Notes: generated by a model not told the origin, from the letters alone. Shown: positions 1 through 9,014, numbered from the stretch's first letter. The stretch: 64,000 nt of DNA from Sulfurimonas sp. HSL3-2 (GCF_039645965.1 NZ_CP147917.1:992001-1056000), one strand, 5' to 3'. Numbers and translations are program-made.

Positions 1-2
1 AA

Positions 3-34
3 TTAACATAAAATTAACACTTCTGCATTAAAAT
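3..34 (+). promoter_or_regulatory. Direct-repeat operator and -10 of receptor operon
   Basis: TTAACAT (3-9), AAAA (10-13), TTAACAC (14-20), then 8 bp, then TAAAAT (29-34). Two 7-bp direct repeats on an 11-bp period directly upstream of a -10, with no separate -35, is the geometry of PhoB/OmpR-family activated promoters. The same arrangement recurs at 8513-8544. The binding protein is unknown. Confidence 0.65.
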
Positions 35-49
35 CAAGTCCTAATGTTC

Positions 50-105
50 CCTGCCTTCATTTAGTTTGGTGACTACAAGGCAGGAAACGGCGACAAGCAC
101 CGGGG
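50..105 (+). promoter_or_regulatory. Structured 5' leader RNA of receptor operon
   Basis: CCTGCCTT (50-57) pairs perfectly with AAGGCAGG (77-84). Inside it TAGT (62-65) pairs with ACTA (72-75), leaving the loop TTGGTG (66-71). GGTG of the loop (68-71) is complementary to CACC (98-101), allowing a pseudoknot. The element lies between the inferred transcription start (about 41) and the ATG at 183, whose ribosome site AGGAGAAG is at 173-180. I could not match it to a known riboswitch class. Confidence 0.45.
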
Positions 106-182
106 TTATATTATCATTTTTTTGTAAATTAAATCACAATATACACTTTGGTGCCGTTTTTAAACATAATCTAGGAGAAGAA

Positions 183-2360
183 ATGAAAAAAACAAACGGC
201 ATAGTTCTTTCTGCGATCTGCGCATTCAGTCTTAATCTATCGGCTTCGGACTTAGGGATGATCCAAGTCGAGTCCTCTACCATCGTTGATAAATTCATAT
301 CAAATAAAACTGAAGTATCAAGTACTGCAACGATCAGCGGTGAAACTGTTGATGATGCACACACAGAAAATATACAACAGATCTTACAATCTATTCCGGG
401 TGTGACAACGACATATACGGATGGTGACTCTTTGAAGATCCACTTAAGGGGTGTGGAAAATCAGATGTATATGGGTGAAAAACCGGGTGTAGCTGTCGTA
501 ATCGACGGTGTTCCTGTATTTGAAAGAACCGGAAGTGTCAATATTGACCTTGATAACATCGAAAGCATCAAAGTGATTAAAGGTGGGGCTTCATATCTGT
601 TCGGTGATGATGCACTCTCGGGTGCTGTAATCATCACGACAAAAAAAGGTGCACATTACAATAATAACTTCGGAACTTTTGAAATGGGAAGTTACGGTTA
701 TAAAAAGGTGTTGGCAAGAACAGGATATGCCGATGAAAACTTAAACTTCCATGTGCAGGCAAGTGAAAGAAAGTCTGACGGGTATTATGAAGACTCAGGA
801 TATGATGCCAAATATTTGAATGGTAAACTTCAATATTACATAGATGATACATCTGACCTGACATTTGGTCTTGAAGTCTCAGACAGAGCAAAAGATTCTC
901 ATGGTACCGTCGGTGGTGAAACGGAGGCAAAAAACAATCCAGAATCGATCTATGATGGTCATCAGGAAAGTCGGGATTATGTAAGAGATTACAAAGTTAA
1001 ACTGTTAAAACTATTTTTGACATATTCAAAAGACTTTGAGAATAACTCTAATCTGCTTGTAAACGGTTATATATATACGGATAAGACAAAGTTTATATCT
1101 AGCCCGCAGACAAGAGATGCAACGGGAGCAAAGGATAGTACTTTAGATGATAAAGACTATGTTTACAATAATGACTATGCTCAGATACAAAGAGGTATAA
1201 AAAGTGAGTATAGAACATCATCAGAGAACTTCGCAACACTTCTTGGTCTGGATCTAAGAGCTAATGAATACAAAAACAATACATCATATAGAGTAAATCA
1301 GGCTCTTATAACATCTTACTTTCCTTTTAGTGCAATACCGGATTTCTATAAAGCGGGTGAAACAAAGAGTAATGACAAGACAGATGAAAACGTATATGCG
1401 ATTTACGGCGAGTATAAGCAGGGTCTGACTCAAAATCTAAGTATGACTGCCAATATCAGATATGATCTTATTAAATTAAAATATGAAGATTATAAAGATC
1501 AAAGATTTGATAACAGCTTTGAAGTTTACTCTTATAGACTCGGTAGTAACTATCAATTAGATGAAACATCGACAATATTTGCAAATTATTCGACTGGGTT
1601 TAGAGCACCGACGGTATCTCAACTTTATGCAGGTGATTTAAGTGCATGGGGGTCGACGCAGAATAATCCTGACCTTAAGCCTGAAGAATCAAGAAATTAT
1701 GAACTAGGGTTTAGAACTAAAAAACATCAGATCAACTATGAGCTTTCAGTCTACGAACTTGATAGAAAAGATTTTATTATGAAAAGTTCAGGAAACTACG
1801 GAACAACAGATACGACTGATATGTGGGCAAATATTGGAGGCGCAAGACATAGAGGTCTAGAATTGGCAGCAAATGGTCCAGTGGCAAAGGAACTCTCTTT
1901 TACTCTGGCATATACCTACTTAGACGCAGTATATACAGATTATAAAAACTTTGGAATTGATTTAGGCGGACCAAGTGTGACAGTCTTTGACGTAACGGGT
2001 AACAGAATTCCTAGAACTTCTCAACATGAAGTTAATTTTATTACTTATTATTATCCGCTTAAAGGTCTGAAGCTCACCGGAGAAGTCAATGCTAAGTCTG
2101 ATTACTACGCAGATGATCTGAACAAATTAAAGATCAAAGGTCAAAGGTCTGTAAATCTGGGAGTCGAATATAAAAAGAAAACTTCTGATGGCGAGGTTGC
2201 TGTTTTTGCAAGAGTAGATAATGTCCTGGACAATCAATACTACAACGTAGCAAGAGCGAGCAGTGATAGAAACAGTGACGGTGTATTTGATTATGAAGAT
2301 CTTTCGATCACTGTAAATCCGGGTAGAGTATTTACTGCCGGTTTTTCATTGAAGTTCTAA
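183..2360 (+). CDS. TonB-dependent outer-membrane receptor
   Basis: This is a beta-barrel receptor that would import a chelate or cofactor using energy from ExbB-ExbD-TonB. The start at 183 is chosen because AGGAGAAG lies just upstream and the following residues form a signal peptide (MKKTNGIVLSAICAFSLNLSASD). Longer in-frame starts would run through the leader RNA. A plug domain spans about residues 55-160 (QILQSIPGV, HLRGVEN, IDGVPVF, IKVIKGGASYLFG, GAVIITTKKG). The barrel contains the TBDR signatures GFRAPTVSQLY and NPDLKPEESRNYELG, and the chain ends in an aromatic residue (SLKF). At about 725 aa it has typical family length. It is first in an operon with membrane electron carriers and a HgdB-type reductase, which makes an ordinary siderophore role less likely. 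The substrate cannot be read from sequence. Confidence 0.92.
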   Translation: MKKTNGIVLSAICAFSLNLSASDLGMIQVESSTIVDKFISNKTEVSSTATISGETVDDAHTENIQQILQSIPGVTTTYTDGDSLKIHLRGVENQMYMGEKPGVAVVIDGVPVFERTGSVNIDLDNIESIKVIKGGASYLFGDDALSGAVIITTKKGAHYNNNFGTFEMGSYGYKKVLARTGYADENLNFHVQASERKSDGYYEDSGYDAKYLNGKLQYYIDDTSDLTFGLEVSDRAKDSHGTVGGETEAKNNPESIYDGHQESRDYVRDYKVKLLKLFLTYSKDFENNSNLLVNGYIYTDKTKFISSPQTRDATGAKDSTLDDKDYVYNNDYAQIQRGIKSEYRTSSENFATLLGLDLRANEYKNNTSYRVNQALITSYFPFSAIPDFYKAGETKSNDKTDENVYAIYGEYKQGLTQNLSMTANIRYDLIKLKYEDYKDQRFDNSFEVYSYRLGSNYQLDETSTIFANYSTGFRAPTVSQLYAGDLSAWGSTQNNPDLKPEESRNYELGFRTKKHQINYELSVYELDRKDFIMKSSGNYGTTDTTDMWANIGGARHRGLELAANGPVAKELSFTLAYTYLDAVYTDYKNFGIDLGGPSVTVFDVTGNRIPRTSQHEVNFITYYYPLKGLKLTGEVNAKSDYYADDLNKLKIKGQRSVNLGVEYKKKTSDGEVAVFARVDNVLDNQYYNVARASSDRNSDGVFDYEDLSITVNPGRVFTAGFSLKF

Positions 2361-2381
2361 GATAGCGGTATTTGGATCAAA

Positions 2382-3044
2382 GTGGAAACAGTAACTTTCT
2401 TTTCACTCTTTATCATAGGGCTTTCTTACGGAAGTACGGCGTGCATGTTTTCTTGCATGCCGTTTCTTAGCCCGTTATTGGTGAAAAACTCAAACAGCAT
2501 AAGAGAATCTGTAAGTATTCTAATCCCCTTTAGTCTTGGCAGAATCTTTATGTATACCGTGATCTCTGTTATGGCCTTAAGCGGTGCCGGTCTGGTTAAA
2601 ACAGTATTAAATGACAATGCGGTATTTCAGTCTTTTTTAGGTCTTTTTACTTTATCTATGGGACTCTTTATGTTTTACAGGTTTTTTAAAAAGGAGAAAG
2701 TAAGCTGTTCTGCAAATAGATCTATATCAAGTAACCAGATCGCAAACGGATTTGGGTTGTTTGGTATAGGTGTACTGGTCTCTATAAACCCGTGTGCTCC
2801 TATCTTAACGCTTATCACACTGAGTGCAAACAGTACTTCTATGCCTAGTGCCATAGGCATGGGGCTCTCTTTTGGACTCGGCGCGGTGTTAGTCCCGTTC
2901 TTGTTTTATGGGTTTTTCCTCTCAACTGTTATAAGAGGATTACTCGTAGAGTTTAAAACGTATGCAAAAGCGATAGAGATGATGGCTTCATTGTTGTTAG
3001 TAATAGTCGGGATCTTGATAATCAGCGGTCAGATCAGACTTTAA
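2382..3044 (+). CDS. CcdA/DsbD-like membrane thiol-electron carrier
   Basis: A 220-aa protein with about six membrane segments in two related halves. Each half carries Cys beside Pro: C21 and C25 in ACMFSCMPFLSP, and C138 in SINPCAPIL. This matches the CcdA/DsbD transmembrane family, which passes reducing equivalents from the cytoplasm to periplasmic thiols. It starts with GTG 22 bp after the receptor gene and ends 12 bp before the next, so it is within the operon. A related reading is a UreH/TauE-type transporter of the same superfamily. The paired Cys-Pro motifs favour redox transfer, possibly keeping a periplasmic partner or imported ligand reduced. Confidence 0.65.
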   Translation: METVTFFSLFIIGLSYGSTACMFSCMPFLSPLLVKNSNSIRESVSILIPFSLGRIFMYTVISVMALSGAGLVKTVLNDNAVFQSFLGLFTLSMGLFMFYRFFKKEKVSCSANRSISSNQIANGFGLFGIGVLVSINPCAPILTLITLSANSTSMPSAIGMGLSFGLGAVLVPFLFYGFFLSTVIRGLLVEFKTYAKAIEMMASLLLVIVGILIISGQIRL

Positions 3045-3056
3045 AAAAGGGTATAA

Positions 3057-5435
3057 ATGGTTGATTTTATAAAAAGAGATAAAAATGATATTTTCGGCAA
3101 GCCTGTTTTAGGTTTTTTCTTTAAAAACCAAAAGTTTCTTTTAGCTCTTAGGATCGTCGTCACGGCGACGTTCTTTTATGCACTTTATTTTGGATTTGCA
3201 TATCCTGGTAAAGAAAATATCTTTACGGGAGCTCTCTTTTGGGGAGTTTTCTGGGCACTTTTTATGGTCGCGACACTTCCGACTTTCGGACGCATCTTCT
3301 GCGGTGTCTGTCCACACGGATTCTTAGGTAAATATATCACGAGATTCGGACTTAAAAAAACGATGCCGGAGTGGATGCAAAACAGATATATCGGGATATT
3401 TCTGCTTGTTATCGGATGGTGGGGCGTATATTACACATTTTCAGGGTTTTGGAACTCACCGTTAGTGACTGCTGCGATGTTTACGGTCATGACCCTGCTG
3501 GCGTTTGTACTTTACTACATCTACAAAGATATGAGCTATTGTAAGTCTATATGTCCCATAGGAACTTTGACCCGTGCTTACGACAAACTCTCATTTACAA
3601 AGTTGGAGACCTATACAGACTCTTGTAAAGATTGTAGGACATTTGAGTGTGCAACGGCTTGTTCGTACAACTTAAAGCCCTTTACATTCGCAAAGAAAAA
3701 TCAAAACGATGACTGTACTCTTTGTATGGACTGTAGTGCTGCATGCGAGGCTGTCAAGTTCAAGTTTACAAAGCCATCAGAGCAGCTTTTTTCTAAGTTT
3801 AAGACATTAAACGCAGAGGTATGGACCTATATACTTATCCTTGGTTCTATTCCTGTGTCGATGACCTTTGCTCACGGGCTTAACAGAAGCAGTATCGCCG
3901 ATTCGATGATATGGAACAAGACAGCTGTATACCTGGGACTTAGTGAATATGCAGGCGGCTTTGCATTTTTGTATGCACTTGTATTGACGGTCTTTTTCTC
4001 TGTACTCGGAGTTTTTCTGGCATCTAAAGTCCTGAAAAAAGATTATGCAGGCACTTTTTCCACCCTTGGTTACGGATATGCCCCATTGTTCATACTCGGC
4101 TCGCTCGGTCATACATTGGAGAGTTTCTTTACACATGAGTATCAAACGATAGTACAAGGGTTTGCTCAAGCATTCGGGTTTGCAATAGAGGTCGCACCGC
4201 TTGCTCATAGAGGAGACGCATGGCTTCATTATTTCGGACTGCTGAAGTGGATCGGGGTCATCTGGGCTTTTATCTTGATCTATAAACGACTTAAACTTAT
4301 CGAAGCTACAAAGGTAAGAAAGATATTTGGATATATCTTCGGCTCACTATTGGTGTTTTTCTTTATCGGCATCAACATCTACACCGGATATGTGTTTAAA
4401 ACATACGGCGCGAAGCAGGGCGGACACGGAGCTCACAGTTCTAAAGGGATGCATAGACCGTCATCCGAGGTATCAAAAGGTTTTACGAAATATGCAGGAG
4501 GAAGGGGTCTTAAAAAGGTCGTTTTAAAAGAGGATGAACCTATCTATTTTTCATTTACCAATCCGAACGATAGATCTAAGAGCGCATTTACTATGGGTAT
4601 GTTTTCACACGGCGGTAAAAAAACTGTTCCTACAAAAAAGCTATGGCTGGTCTACGGTGATGAGTTAAACGATGCAAAATCGGTTCCGCAGATGGATGTT
4701 CAAAGTTTCTACTACGACACCAAGAAAAATCTTAAAGAGACAAAGATCCAAGATGTAAAAGGTACGGCTTCTTTCAGCTTTGAGATACCAAATAACGGCT
4801 ACTACAACATCTTCGCAAAAAATGAGACACTAAAGAGCGGTACACTTTTTTACAGAGTCGCAAAGATGGAGTATCTGCACGCCAGCCACGGCAGTGAAGA
4901 GAGCTATACACAGAGCATAAAAGAGAGAGTTCAGGCAGATAAAAGTGACATAGATCTAGTTTTGCTGAAAAATGAGGATGAGAACAGTTTCTTTTACAGA
5001 CACTCTATGGGTGACGAGCTTCGATTTTTGGCACTTCTTCACAACAAACCTTTAACAAACGCAGATATCACAGTTCACATGAGCAGCGGATGGAACAAGC
5101 ATATTAAGACAGATGCAGAGGGGATAGCAAAATTTCATATCATAAGAGACTATTTTCCCGTTTGGAAAGAGTTTGATAAAAGACATAAAGAGGAGTTGTT
5201 AGTCACCTTGACATATACAACGGATGAGGTAGGAAAGTTTGATGGCAAAGAGTATAAAAACATAAAGTACATCTTGACCTATCCGGCATCGTTTTACCCA
5301 AACAACAGTGACTATGCATCATATGCTTATGCGCTTTTATTGGCTGTCTTGACTCTTTTAGTATCGGGGATCATCATATATAGATTTAGAAAGAACAGGA
5401 CAAGACCTTTTAGCGAGGTTCGCCATGTTGAGTAA
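3057..5435 (+). CDS. NapH/NosR-like polyferredoxin with large periplasmic domain
   Basis: A 792-aa inner-membrane protein. N-terminal helices bear the Cys-Pro motifs CGVCP (82-86) and CKSICP (162-167) typical of NapH/NosR/CcoG proteins. Two cytoplasmic cluster motifs follow: C190-x2-C193-x4-C198-x3-C202, and a ferredoxin-type C220-x2-C223-x2-C226-x3-C230. More helices lead to a His-rich patch near residues 455-467 (GGHGAHSSKGMH), then a roughly 300-residue periplasmic region ending in a helix near the C terminus. The periplasmic part resembles DUF4198-like beta domains associated with metal transport (LLHNKPLTNADITVHMSSG), which is a weaker call. It probably carries electrons across the membrane to or from a periplasmic ligand. 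The next gene overlaps its end by 11 bp. Confidence 0.7.
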   Translation: MVDFIKRDKNDIFGKPVLGFFFKNQKFLLALRIVVTATFFYALYFGFAYPGKENIFTGALFWGVFWALFMVATLPTFGRIFCGVCPHGFLGKYITRFGLKKTMPEWMQNRYIGIFLLVIGWWGVYYTFSGFWNSPLVTAAMFTVMTLLAFVLYYIYKDMSYCKSICPIGTLTRAYDKLSFTKLETYTDSCKDCRTFECATACSYNLKPFTFAKKNQNDDCTLCMDCSAACEAVKFKFTKPSEQLFSKFKTLNAEVWTYILILGSIPVSMTFAHGLNRSSIADSMIWNKTAVYLGLSEYAGGFAFLYALVLTVFFSVLGVFLASKVLKKDYAGTFSTLGYGYAPLFILGSLGHTLESFFTHEYQTIVQGFAQAFGFAIEVAPLAHRGDAWLHYFGLLKWIGVIWAFILIYKRLKLIEATKVRKIFGYIFGSLLVFFFIGINIYTGYVFKTYGAKQGGHGAHSSKGMHRPSSEVSKGFTKYAGGRGLKKVVLKEDEPIYFSFTNPNDRSKSAFTMGMFSHGGKKTVPTKKLWLVYGDELNDAKSVPQMDVQSFYYDTKKNLKETKIQDVKGTASFSFEIPNNGYYNIFAKNETLKSGTLFYRVAKMEYLHASHGSEESYTQSIKERVQADKSDIDLVLLKNEDENSFFYRHSMGDELRFLALLHNKPLTNADITVHMSSGWNKHIKTDAEGIAKFHIIRDYFPVWKEFDKRHKEELLVTLTYTTDEVGKFDGKEYKNIKYILTYPASFYPNNSDYASYAYALLLAVLTLLVSGIIIYRFRKNRTRPFSEVRHVE

Positions 5436-6426
5436 ACTCAAACGTCTTATAAACAATATGAACCTTATAAGAATAAGGTTTTGGATACAGCTTATCAGTT
5501 TTGTCCTTTTTGTTTACGGCGGGTATTTTGCCATATATCTAGGGTCTAAACTTCCCATCTTCGCATGTCCGTACAACGGCAAAAGCGCGGGAGCATGTTT
5601 TCTTATACCCCTGCAGCATCAGCTCTCCATGCCCGTTCAGATACTTCTCGGAGGTGCAGGGATCGCCGTCATATTCGGGATACTTACATTCTTGTTTTGG
5701 TTTATCTTTTTAAACAAGGCGTGGTGCGGTTATGTCTGTCCTTTTGGAACGTTTCAGGACTGGCTTACACTTTTGCGAAAACAGATCGGTATAAGATACT
5801 CTACATATACACAGCATCAGTTTGAGAAGCTCTCTAAAATAAAATATATTTTATTGGCAATAGTGATCTTGGTACCGCTTTTAATAGGTGTAGGAGCTCT
5901 TGGCGGAGAATGGTCTGCAGCATTTTGCCAGATATGTCCAGCGCGCATCATAAGCCCTACATTTGGCGGAGACTTCTCACAGTGGAGCATCGACTTTTCT
6001 ACAAAGACCTCTATGGTACTAACTGCTATCGGGATGATATTTGCGGGACTCTTCTTTATCGGAAGTTTTGTAAAAAAACGTTTTTTCTGTTTCTTCTGTC
6101 CTATGAGCGCACTGCATTATATCTTCTCAAAGTTCTCATTTGTACAGTTGAGAAAAGATGGAAGCAAATGTACAAGATGCGGGGACTGTTATGCCGTCTG
6201 TGACATGCAGATCAAAGATATCGCAGATGATGTCATAAGTACGGAGATACTGCGCGACGACTGTATCTTATGTCTGAAGTGTGTAGCCGCATGTCCGGAA
6301 GACGATGCGCTTCATTTTGATATATTGAAATTAAGAGCTTTCAGTTCCACAAAGCAGGGATTTGAAAAAAGAATGGGGATAGCAAAGCCAAAAGGAGATG
6401 CAGATGACAAGCATACAAGAGCATAA
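5425..6426 (+). CDS. NapH/CcoG-like membrane ferredoxin
   Basis: A 333-aa membrane protein with about five or six helices and the motifs WCGYVCPFG, FCQICPARI and FCFFCPMS. It ends in two [4Fe-4S] ferredoxin motifs, CTRCGDCYAVC and CILCLKCVAACP. NapH-type proteins hand electrons between quinol or periplasm and cytoplasmic clusters. It overlaps the previous polyferredoxin by 11 bp and the reductase gene by 23 bp, which implies translational coupling and a shared complex. It is not part of a nap or nos cluster, because none of those genes is present. The direct electron acceptor is inferred to be the HgdB-type reductase or its activator. Confidence 0.75.
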   Translation: MLSKLKRLINNMNLIRIRFWIQLISFVLFVYGGYFAIYLGSKLPIFACPYNGKSAGACFLIPLQHQLSMPVQILLGGAGIAVIFGILTFLFWFIFLNKAWCGYVCPFGTFQDWLTLLRKQIGIRYSTYTQHQFEKLSKIKYILLAIVILVPLLIGVGALGGEWSAAFCQICPARIISPTFGGDFSQWSIDFSTKTSMVLTAIGMIFAGLFFIGSFVKKRFFCFFCPMSALHYIFSKFSFVQLRKDGSKCTRCGDCYAVCDMQIKDIADDVISTEILRDDCILCLKCVAACPEDDALHFDILKLRAFSSTKQGFEKRMGIAKPKGDADDKHTRA

Positions 6427-7693
6427 GCAAGAACATAAGATAGAAACACCGAACGAAAAACAAAACAGACATAAGGCTATGGAAGCTCTCAAGGTCTTAA
6501 ACACTCTGAAAGAGGGATTTAAAACTCCGCCAAAAGCGATGGAGTATTTTTATGATCTTTTTGAAAATGTCTACTGTAACCATACGGCTTTACATCATGA
6601 TAAAGTGAAAGTAGGAACGATGTGTATTCAGATCCCCTCTGAGATCATCTATGCACTTGACGGAGTTCCCATAAGACTCTGTAACGGCTTTTACACCGAT
6701 GATGAGATAGGAAGTGACTTTTTACCGCAAAAGGCATGTCCTTTGGTAAAAGCAAGTGTGGGGCATCTGGCTTCCAAAAATCTCACAGACAAGCCTGACA
6801 TGATCTATTCGCCCACGACGTGCGATCAAAAGACAAAGGCAGGAAGTATCATAGAGGGGTTTGGGTACGACGTCGTCGATGTGGATTTTCCAAGAACCAA
6901 AGAGAGTGAGATAAGCAGGGAGTTCTTTCGAAGAAGCATCAGAGAATTCAGTGTCGATCTTTCTCAAAAAATGGGGAAAAAACTGACAAAGAAAAATCTG
7001 AGGTCTTCGATATCAAAGATCGGATACGCCCAGTCGCTGTATCATCAGATATCAGAGTTTAGAAAAAATAAAATCGTACCAATACTGGGCAATGATATGT
7101 TCTTAGTGACAAACGCTTTTTTCTTCGACAAGATAGATAATTGGATAGAAGCAGCAGAGGTGTTGGTTAAAGAACTCGAGCAGAGAGTAAAAGATGAGGT
7201 CCATGCAGCAGGCAAAGTAAGCCCGAGGATCGTTTACACAGGCTCGCCTCCCATCTTTCCAAACTATAAGATCCCGCTTATCATCGAAGATTCGGATGCC
7301 ATCATAGTAGCCGATGAAACATGTAGTTCAAACAGGATGTTTAACGACAGAGTAGCCGTTGATGAGTGGTTTGTAAACGATATGCTCGATTCTTTGGCAG
7401 ATAAATACTTAAAAGCGTGTACATGTCCCGTGTTTAGTAAAAATGACGACCGTATCAGACGTATCATAGAGCTTGTTCGCTCACATAACGCCGATGGTGT
7501 CATCTATCAGGCATTTGCAGGATGTACCGTTTATGAGCTGGAGCAAAGAAGCGTACTTGAAGCGATGGAAAGAGAGGGTATCTCTATTTTGTATATCGAA
7601 AGTGATTACAGCCCGTCTCAGCATGGACAGCTTAGTACGAGAGTCGAAGCGTTTGTAGAGTCTCTTAAAATAAAGAACAGGAACAAAAGATGA
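6404..7693 (+). CDS. HgdB-family (double-cubane-cluster-like) reductase
   Basis: A 429-aa member of the 2-hydroxyacyl-CoA dehydratase D-component (HgdB/BcrC) superfamily. Conserved features are CNGFYTDDEIG (C93), KACPLVKAS (C112), TTCDQK (C140), CTCPVF (C339, C341), FAGCTVYE (C374) and the C-terminal signature IESDYSPSQHGQLSTRVEAF. A single subunit with many Cys, paired with one activator and with no alpha/beta dehydratase partner and no CoA-pathway neighbours, fits the double-cubane cluster protein (DCCP) branch better than true dehydratases. DCCPs do ATP-dependent, very low potential reductions of small molecules. The start at 6404 is preferred over ATG 6398 because AAAGGAG (6391-6397) is better spaced. 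The substrate is unknown. Confidence 0.78.
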   Translation: MTSIQEHKQEHKIETPNEKQNRHKAMEALKVLNTLKEGFKTPPKAMEYFYDLFENVYCNHTALHHDKVKVGTMCIQIPSEIIYALDGVPIRLCNGFYTDDEIGSDFLPQKACPLVKASVGHLASKNLTDKPDMIYSPTTCDQKTKAGSIIEGFGYDVVDVDFPRTKESEISREFFRRSIREFSVDLSQKMGKKLTKKNLRSSISKIGYAQSLYHQISEFRKNKIVPILGNDMFLVTNAFFFDKIDNWIEAAEVLVKELEQRVKDEVHAAGKVSPRIVYTGSPPIFPNYKIPLIIEDSDAIIVADETCSSNRMFNDRVAVDEWFVNDMLDSLADKYLKACTCPVFSKNDDRIRRIIELVRSHNADGVIYQAFAGCTVYELEQRSVLEAMEREGISILYIESDYSPSQHGQLSTRVEAFVESLKIKNRNKR

Positions 7694-8496
7694 AATATTT
7701 TGCAGGTATCGATATAGGCTCGACTGCCATTAAGATAACGATCATTGATGAAAACAAGGAGATGGTAGGACACCGTATAAGCGGAAGCGGAAGCATGTTT
7801 TACAACTATGCCCACCAGACACTAAACGATCTTATCAATGATCTGAAGATCACTAAGGATGATATCGCTTATACGGTCGCAACAGGATATGGACGAAAGC
7901 TGTTTAAAGAAGCCGATGAAAACATCAGCGAGATCACGGCAAATGCCATCGGAGCCGTAGCAGCGGCTAAAGAGTTCGGAGAGATCAAGACGATCATAAA
8001 CATTGGCGGACAAGACAGCAAAGCTATCTCTTTAGACGATCAGGGGAATGTTGTCAATTTTGCAATGAATGACAGATGTGCGGCAGGAACAGGAAAATTC
8101 TTGGATGCATGTGCTATGAACCTTGAAATAGGCGTAGAGGAGTTGGCCCAGAGACATTTCAATGCTAAAGGCACACCACTTTCTATCAACAGTACATGTG
8201 CCGTATTTGCAGAGTCTGAGATCATCGGTCTTTTGGGCAACAACCACAATGTCGAAGATATCGTCAGCGGCGTACACTACTCGATCGCTAAAAGGATCGT
8301 CAAACTCGTAAAGCGCGTGGGTGTAAAAGAGGGGATCTATTTTGACGGCGGGCCTGCTCTAAACGGCGGGCTTGTAAATGCCATAGAAAACGAGATAGGG
8401 CAGAAGATATTTATACCTGCATATCCGCAAGTTACCACATCTTTAGGCGCAGCGATCTTAGGTGTCGATTCTTATAATTATCAAAAGTCAAGCTAA
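7690..8496 (+). CDS. ATP-dependent activator of HgdB-type reductase (HgdC/BadF family)
   Basis: A 268-aa ASKHA-fold ATPase. The nucleotide loop is GIDIGSTAIKITI (6-18). The Cys residues that hold the dimer-bridging [4Fe-4S] cluster are C130 in NDRCAAGTGKF and C170 in NSTCAVFAESE. NIGGQDSKAI and FDGGPALNGGLV are further family motifs. Such proteins couple ATP hydrolysis to one-electron injection into an HgdB-type partner. The ATG overlaps the reductase stop codon by 4 bp, the usual pairing. It is the last gene of the operon; a new promoter follows at 8513. Confidence 0.88.
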   Translation: MKYFAGIDIGSTAIKITIIDENKEMVGHRISGSGSMFYNYAHQTLNDLINDLKITKDDIAYTVATGYGRKLFKEADENISEITANAIGAVAAAKEFGEIKTIINIGGQDSKAISLDDQGNVVNFAMNDRCAAGTGKFLDACAMNLEIGVEELAQRHFNAKGTPLSINSTCAVFAESEIIGLLGNNHNVEDIVSGVHYSIAKRIVKLVKRVGVKEGIYFDGGPALNGGLVNAIENEIGQKIFIPAYPQVTTSLGAAILGVDSYNYQKSS

Positions 8497-8512
8497 TAAT
8501 AATGAGAGTTTC

Positions 8513-8544
8513 TTAACACAAAATTAACACTCATTTTATACAAT
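8513..8544 (+). promoter_or_regulatory. Direct-repeat operator and -10 of exbB operon
   Basis: TTAACAC (8513-8519), AAAA (8520-8523), TTAACAC (8524-8530), an 8-bp spacer, then TACAAT (8539-8544). The repeat unit, the AAAA spacer and the distance to the -10 all match the site at 3-34. This indicates one regulator for both operons. Confidence 0.7.
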
Positions 8545-8570
8545 GTAATCAAAAAAACAGGTATAGCATT

Positions 8571-9014
8571 ATGAATATAGAATTACTGCAAGACACTCTT
8601 GATTACGGAGTTATGGGAGTACTCGGTGTTATGAGTTTCATGACACTGTGGTTTTGGATAGAAAGAATCATGTTTTACCGTGTGGTGAGTCTAGACACCT
8701 ATAAAACAAAAGAAGCTCTTGAGATAGACTTGACGAACAACATAAGCATCATCTCCTCTTTTGGTTCAAACGCACCCTATATAGGACTTCTTGGAACTGT
8801 ATTTGGAATTATCATCACTTTTTATGTCATGGGGCAAAGCGGCGACTTAGATGCAAAAAGCATCATGACATCACTTGCTCTTGCACTAAAGGCTACTGCT
8901 ATGGGCCTAGCAGTGGCGATTCCGGCGATCTTTTTTCACACGCATATCGTAAGAAAGATGGAAGTACTTATCGCAAGATGGGAGATCATCCAAAAGGAAA
9001 ACCTTGAAGGTTAA
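8571..9014 (+). CDS. exbB: ExbB/TolQ-family proton channel
   Basis: A 147-aa inner-membrane protein with three predicted helices (about 12-30, 65-87 and 103-127). The conserved channel regions are NAPYIGLLGTVFGIIITF and LALALKATAMGLAVAIPAIFFH. With ExbD it forms the proton-driven motor that energises TonB. It lies right after the reductase operon with its own matching promoter and overlaps exbD. The context assigns it to the receptor at 183. Helicobacter-type ExbB proteins are similarly short. Confidence 0.9.
   Translation: MNIELLQDTLDYGVMGVLGVMSFMTLWFWIERIMFYRVVSLDTYKTKEALEIDLTNNISIISSFGSNAPYIGLLGTVFGIIITFYVMGQSGDLDAKSIMTSLALALKATAMGLAVAIPAIFFHTHIVRKMEVLIARWEIIQKENLEG

Noticed and set aside
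42-110. Cobalamin riboswitch
   Set aside because: CTGCC and CAGG fragments recall its 3' end, but the conserved core boxes and the roughly 200-nt length are absent.
66-182. Upstream in-frame extension of the receptor gene
   Set aside because: It runs through the leader hairpin and lacks a ribosome site; ATG 183 has AGGAGAAG and begins a signal peptide.
3057-6426. NosR/NapH of a denitrification cluster
   Set aside because: No nosZ, nosD, napA or napB genes flank them; the cluster partners are a TonB receptor and a HgdB-type reductase.
6404-8496. 2-hydroxyglutaryl-CoA dehydratase or benzoyl-CoA reductase
   Set aside because: No second dehydratase subunit, CoA-transferase or aromatic pathway gene is nearby.
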